A stretch of DNA of 7,919 nt from Bacteroidota bacterium (GTDB lineage Bacteria > Bacteroidota > Bacteroidia > Flavobacteriales_D > Sanyastnellaceae). The notes under the pieces were generated by a model, which had not been told where the DNA came from, ran no database searches, and was given only the letters and a program-made list of their open reading frames with translations. The stretch is taken from contig JAQCID010000044.1 in NCBI GenBank assembly GCA_027618855.1, forward strand, positions 1 to 7,919, in the 5' to 3' direction. This document shows positions 7,824 through 7,919 of this stretch, piece by piece (position 1 is the first letter of the stretch; each line of letters starts with the position of its first letter). The position numbers and the translations under genes were made by a program.

Positions 7824-7842
7824 GTCTTCGAACTCTTCCAAG

Positions 7843-7919
7843 TTAAACGGTTACGCTAAGGATCATAAATAGCGCAACCACGAAAGCGCTTAACGCAATC
7901 TTTTTTAATTCCTGATCGA
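7843..7919 (-). CDS. menA: Probable 1,4-dihydroxy-2-naphthoate polyprenyltransferase MenA, C-terminal end only
   Basis: Only the last 24 codons and the TAA stop (7845-7843) lie in the window; the gene continues past the right edge. The visible residues, DQELKKIALSAFVVALFMIL then SVTV, have a basic/polar patch followed by a final hydrophobic helix. This resembles the C-terminal transmembrane helix of MenA as I recall it from Bacteroidota, where a similar LKK-ALS/T-F pattern closes the protein. MenA is an inner-membrane UbiA-family enzyme that attaches the polyprenyl chain to DHNA to give demethylmenaquinone. The position 19 bases upstream of the menC-menE ATG, on the same strand, supports the call, since menA next to menC/menE is common in this phylum. 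Two dozen residues cannot prove identity. Confidence 0.6.
   Translation of the reverse strand, partial: DQELKKIALSAFVVALFMILSVTV

Noticed and set aside
7824..7841. TTG start at 7841 for menC-menE
   Set aside because: It is the longest possible start, but the ATG 18 bases downstream gives the usual MenC N-terminus, and TTG starts are uncommon. I kept the ATG.

Overview
The window looks like chromosomal housekeeping DNA of a member of the Bacteroidota, probably a Flavobacteriales-type lineage; this taxon is an inference. Three things point there. There is menaquinone biosynthesis with the short MenE form. There is a lipoprotein/TPR/OmpA-like envelope protein of a kind I know from that phylum. 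The gene starts mostly lack a clear Shine-Dalgarno sequence, and one Bacteroidota-style -7 box (TAnnTTTG) is visible. Base composition is close to half GC throughout, and I see no mobile element, tRNA, rRNA, CRISPR array or compositional island. No stretch longer than about 115 bases lacks a gene.

Layout. On the + strand, sppA (signal peptide peptidase, 5' end outside the window) is followed after 26 bases by a small SPOUT/TrmH-family RNA methyltransferase with a GTG start. A strong hairpin with A and T tracts (2255-2292) then separates this pair from everything to the right, which lies on the - strand and converges on it. A perfect 12-bp palindrome sits between that hairpin and the end of the next gene.

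Read in transcription order (right to left), the - strand carries: the last 24 codons of a probable menA (edge of window); a single long gene fusing MenC (o-succinylbenzoate synthase) to MenE (o-succinylbenzoyl-CoA ligase); rdgB (house-cleaning purine NTP pyrophosphatase) 11 bases later; accA (acetyl-CoA carboxylase carboxyltransferase alpha) about 50 bases further on; then, after its own probable promoter, a lipoprotein gene that overlaps a TPR/OmpA-like gene by GTGA. menA-menCE-rdgB is probably one transcript. The men genes supply the respiratory quinone: MenC and MenE catalyse successive steps to OSB-CoA, and MenA prenylates DHNA near the end of the pathway.

The two points most worth following up are the split of the lipoprotein/TPR gene and the menC-menE fusion. 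From memory, relatives of the split gene encode one continuous protein of about 570-580 residues; here the two halves lie in different frames with a 34-base frame-overlap window and no homopolymer or canonical slippery heptamer. I found no convincing evidence of an unknown defence, mobile or regulatory system.
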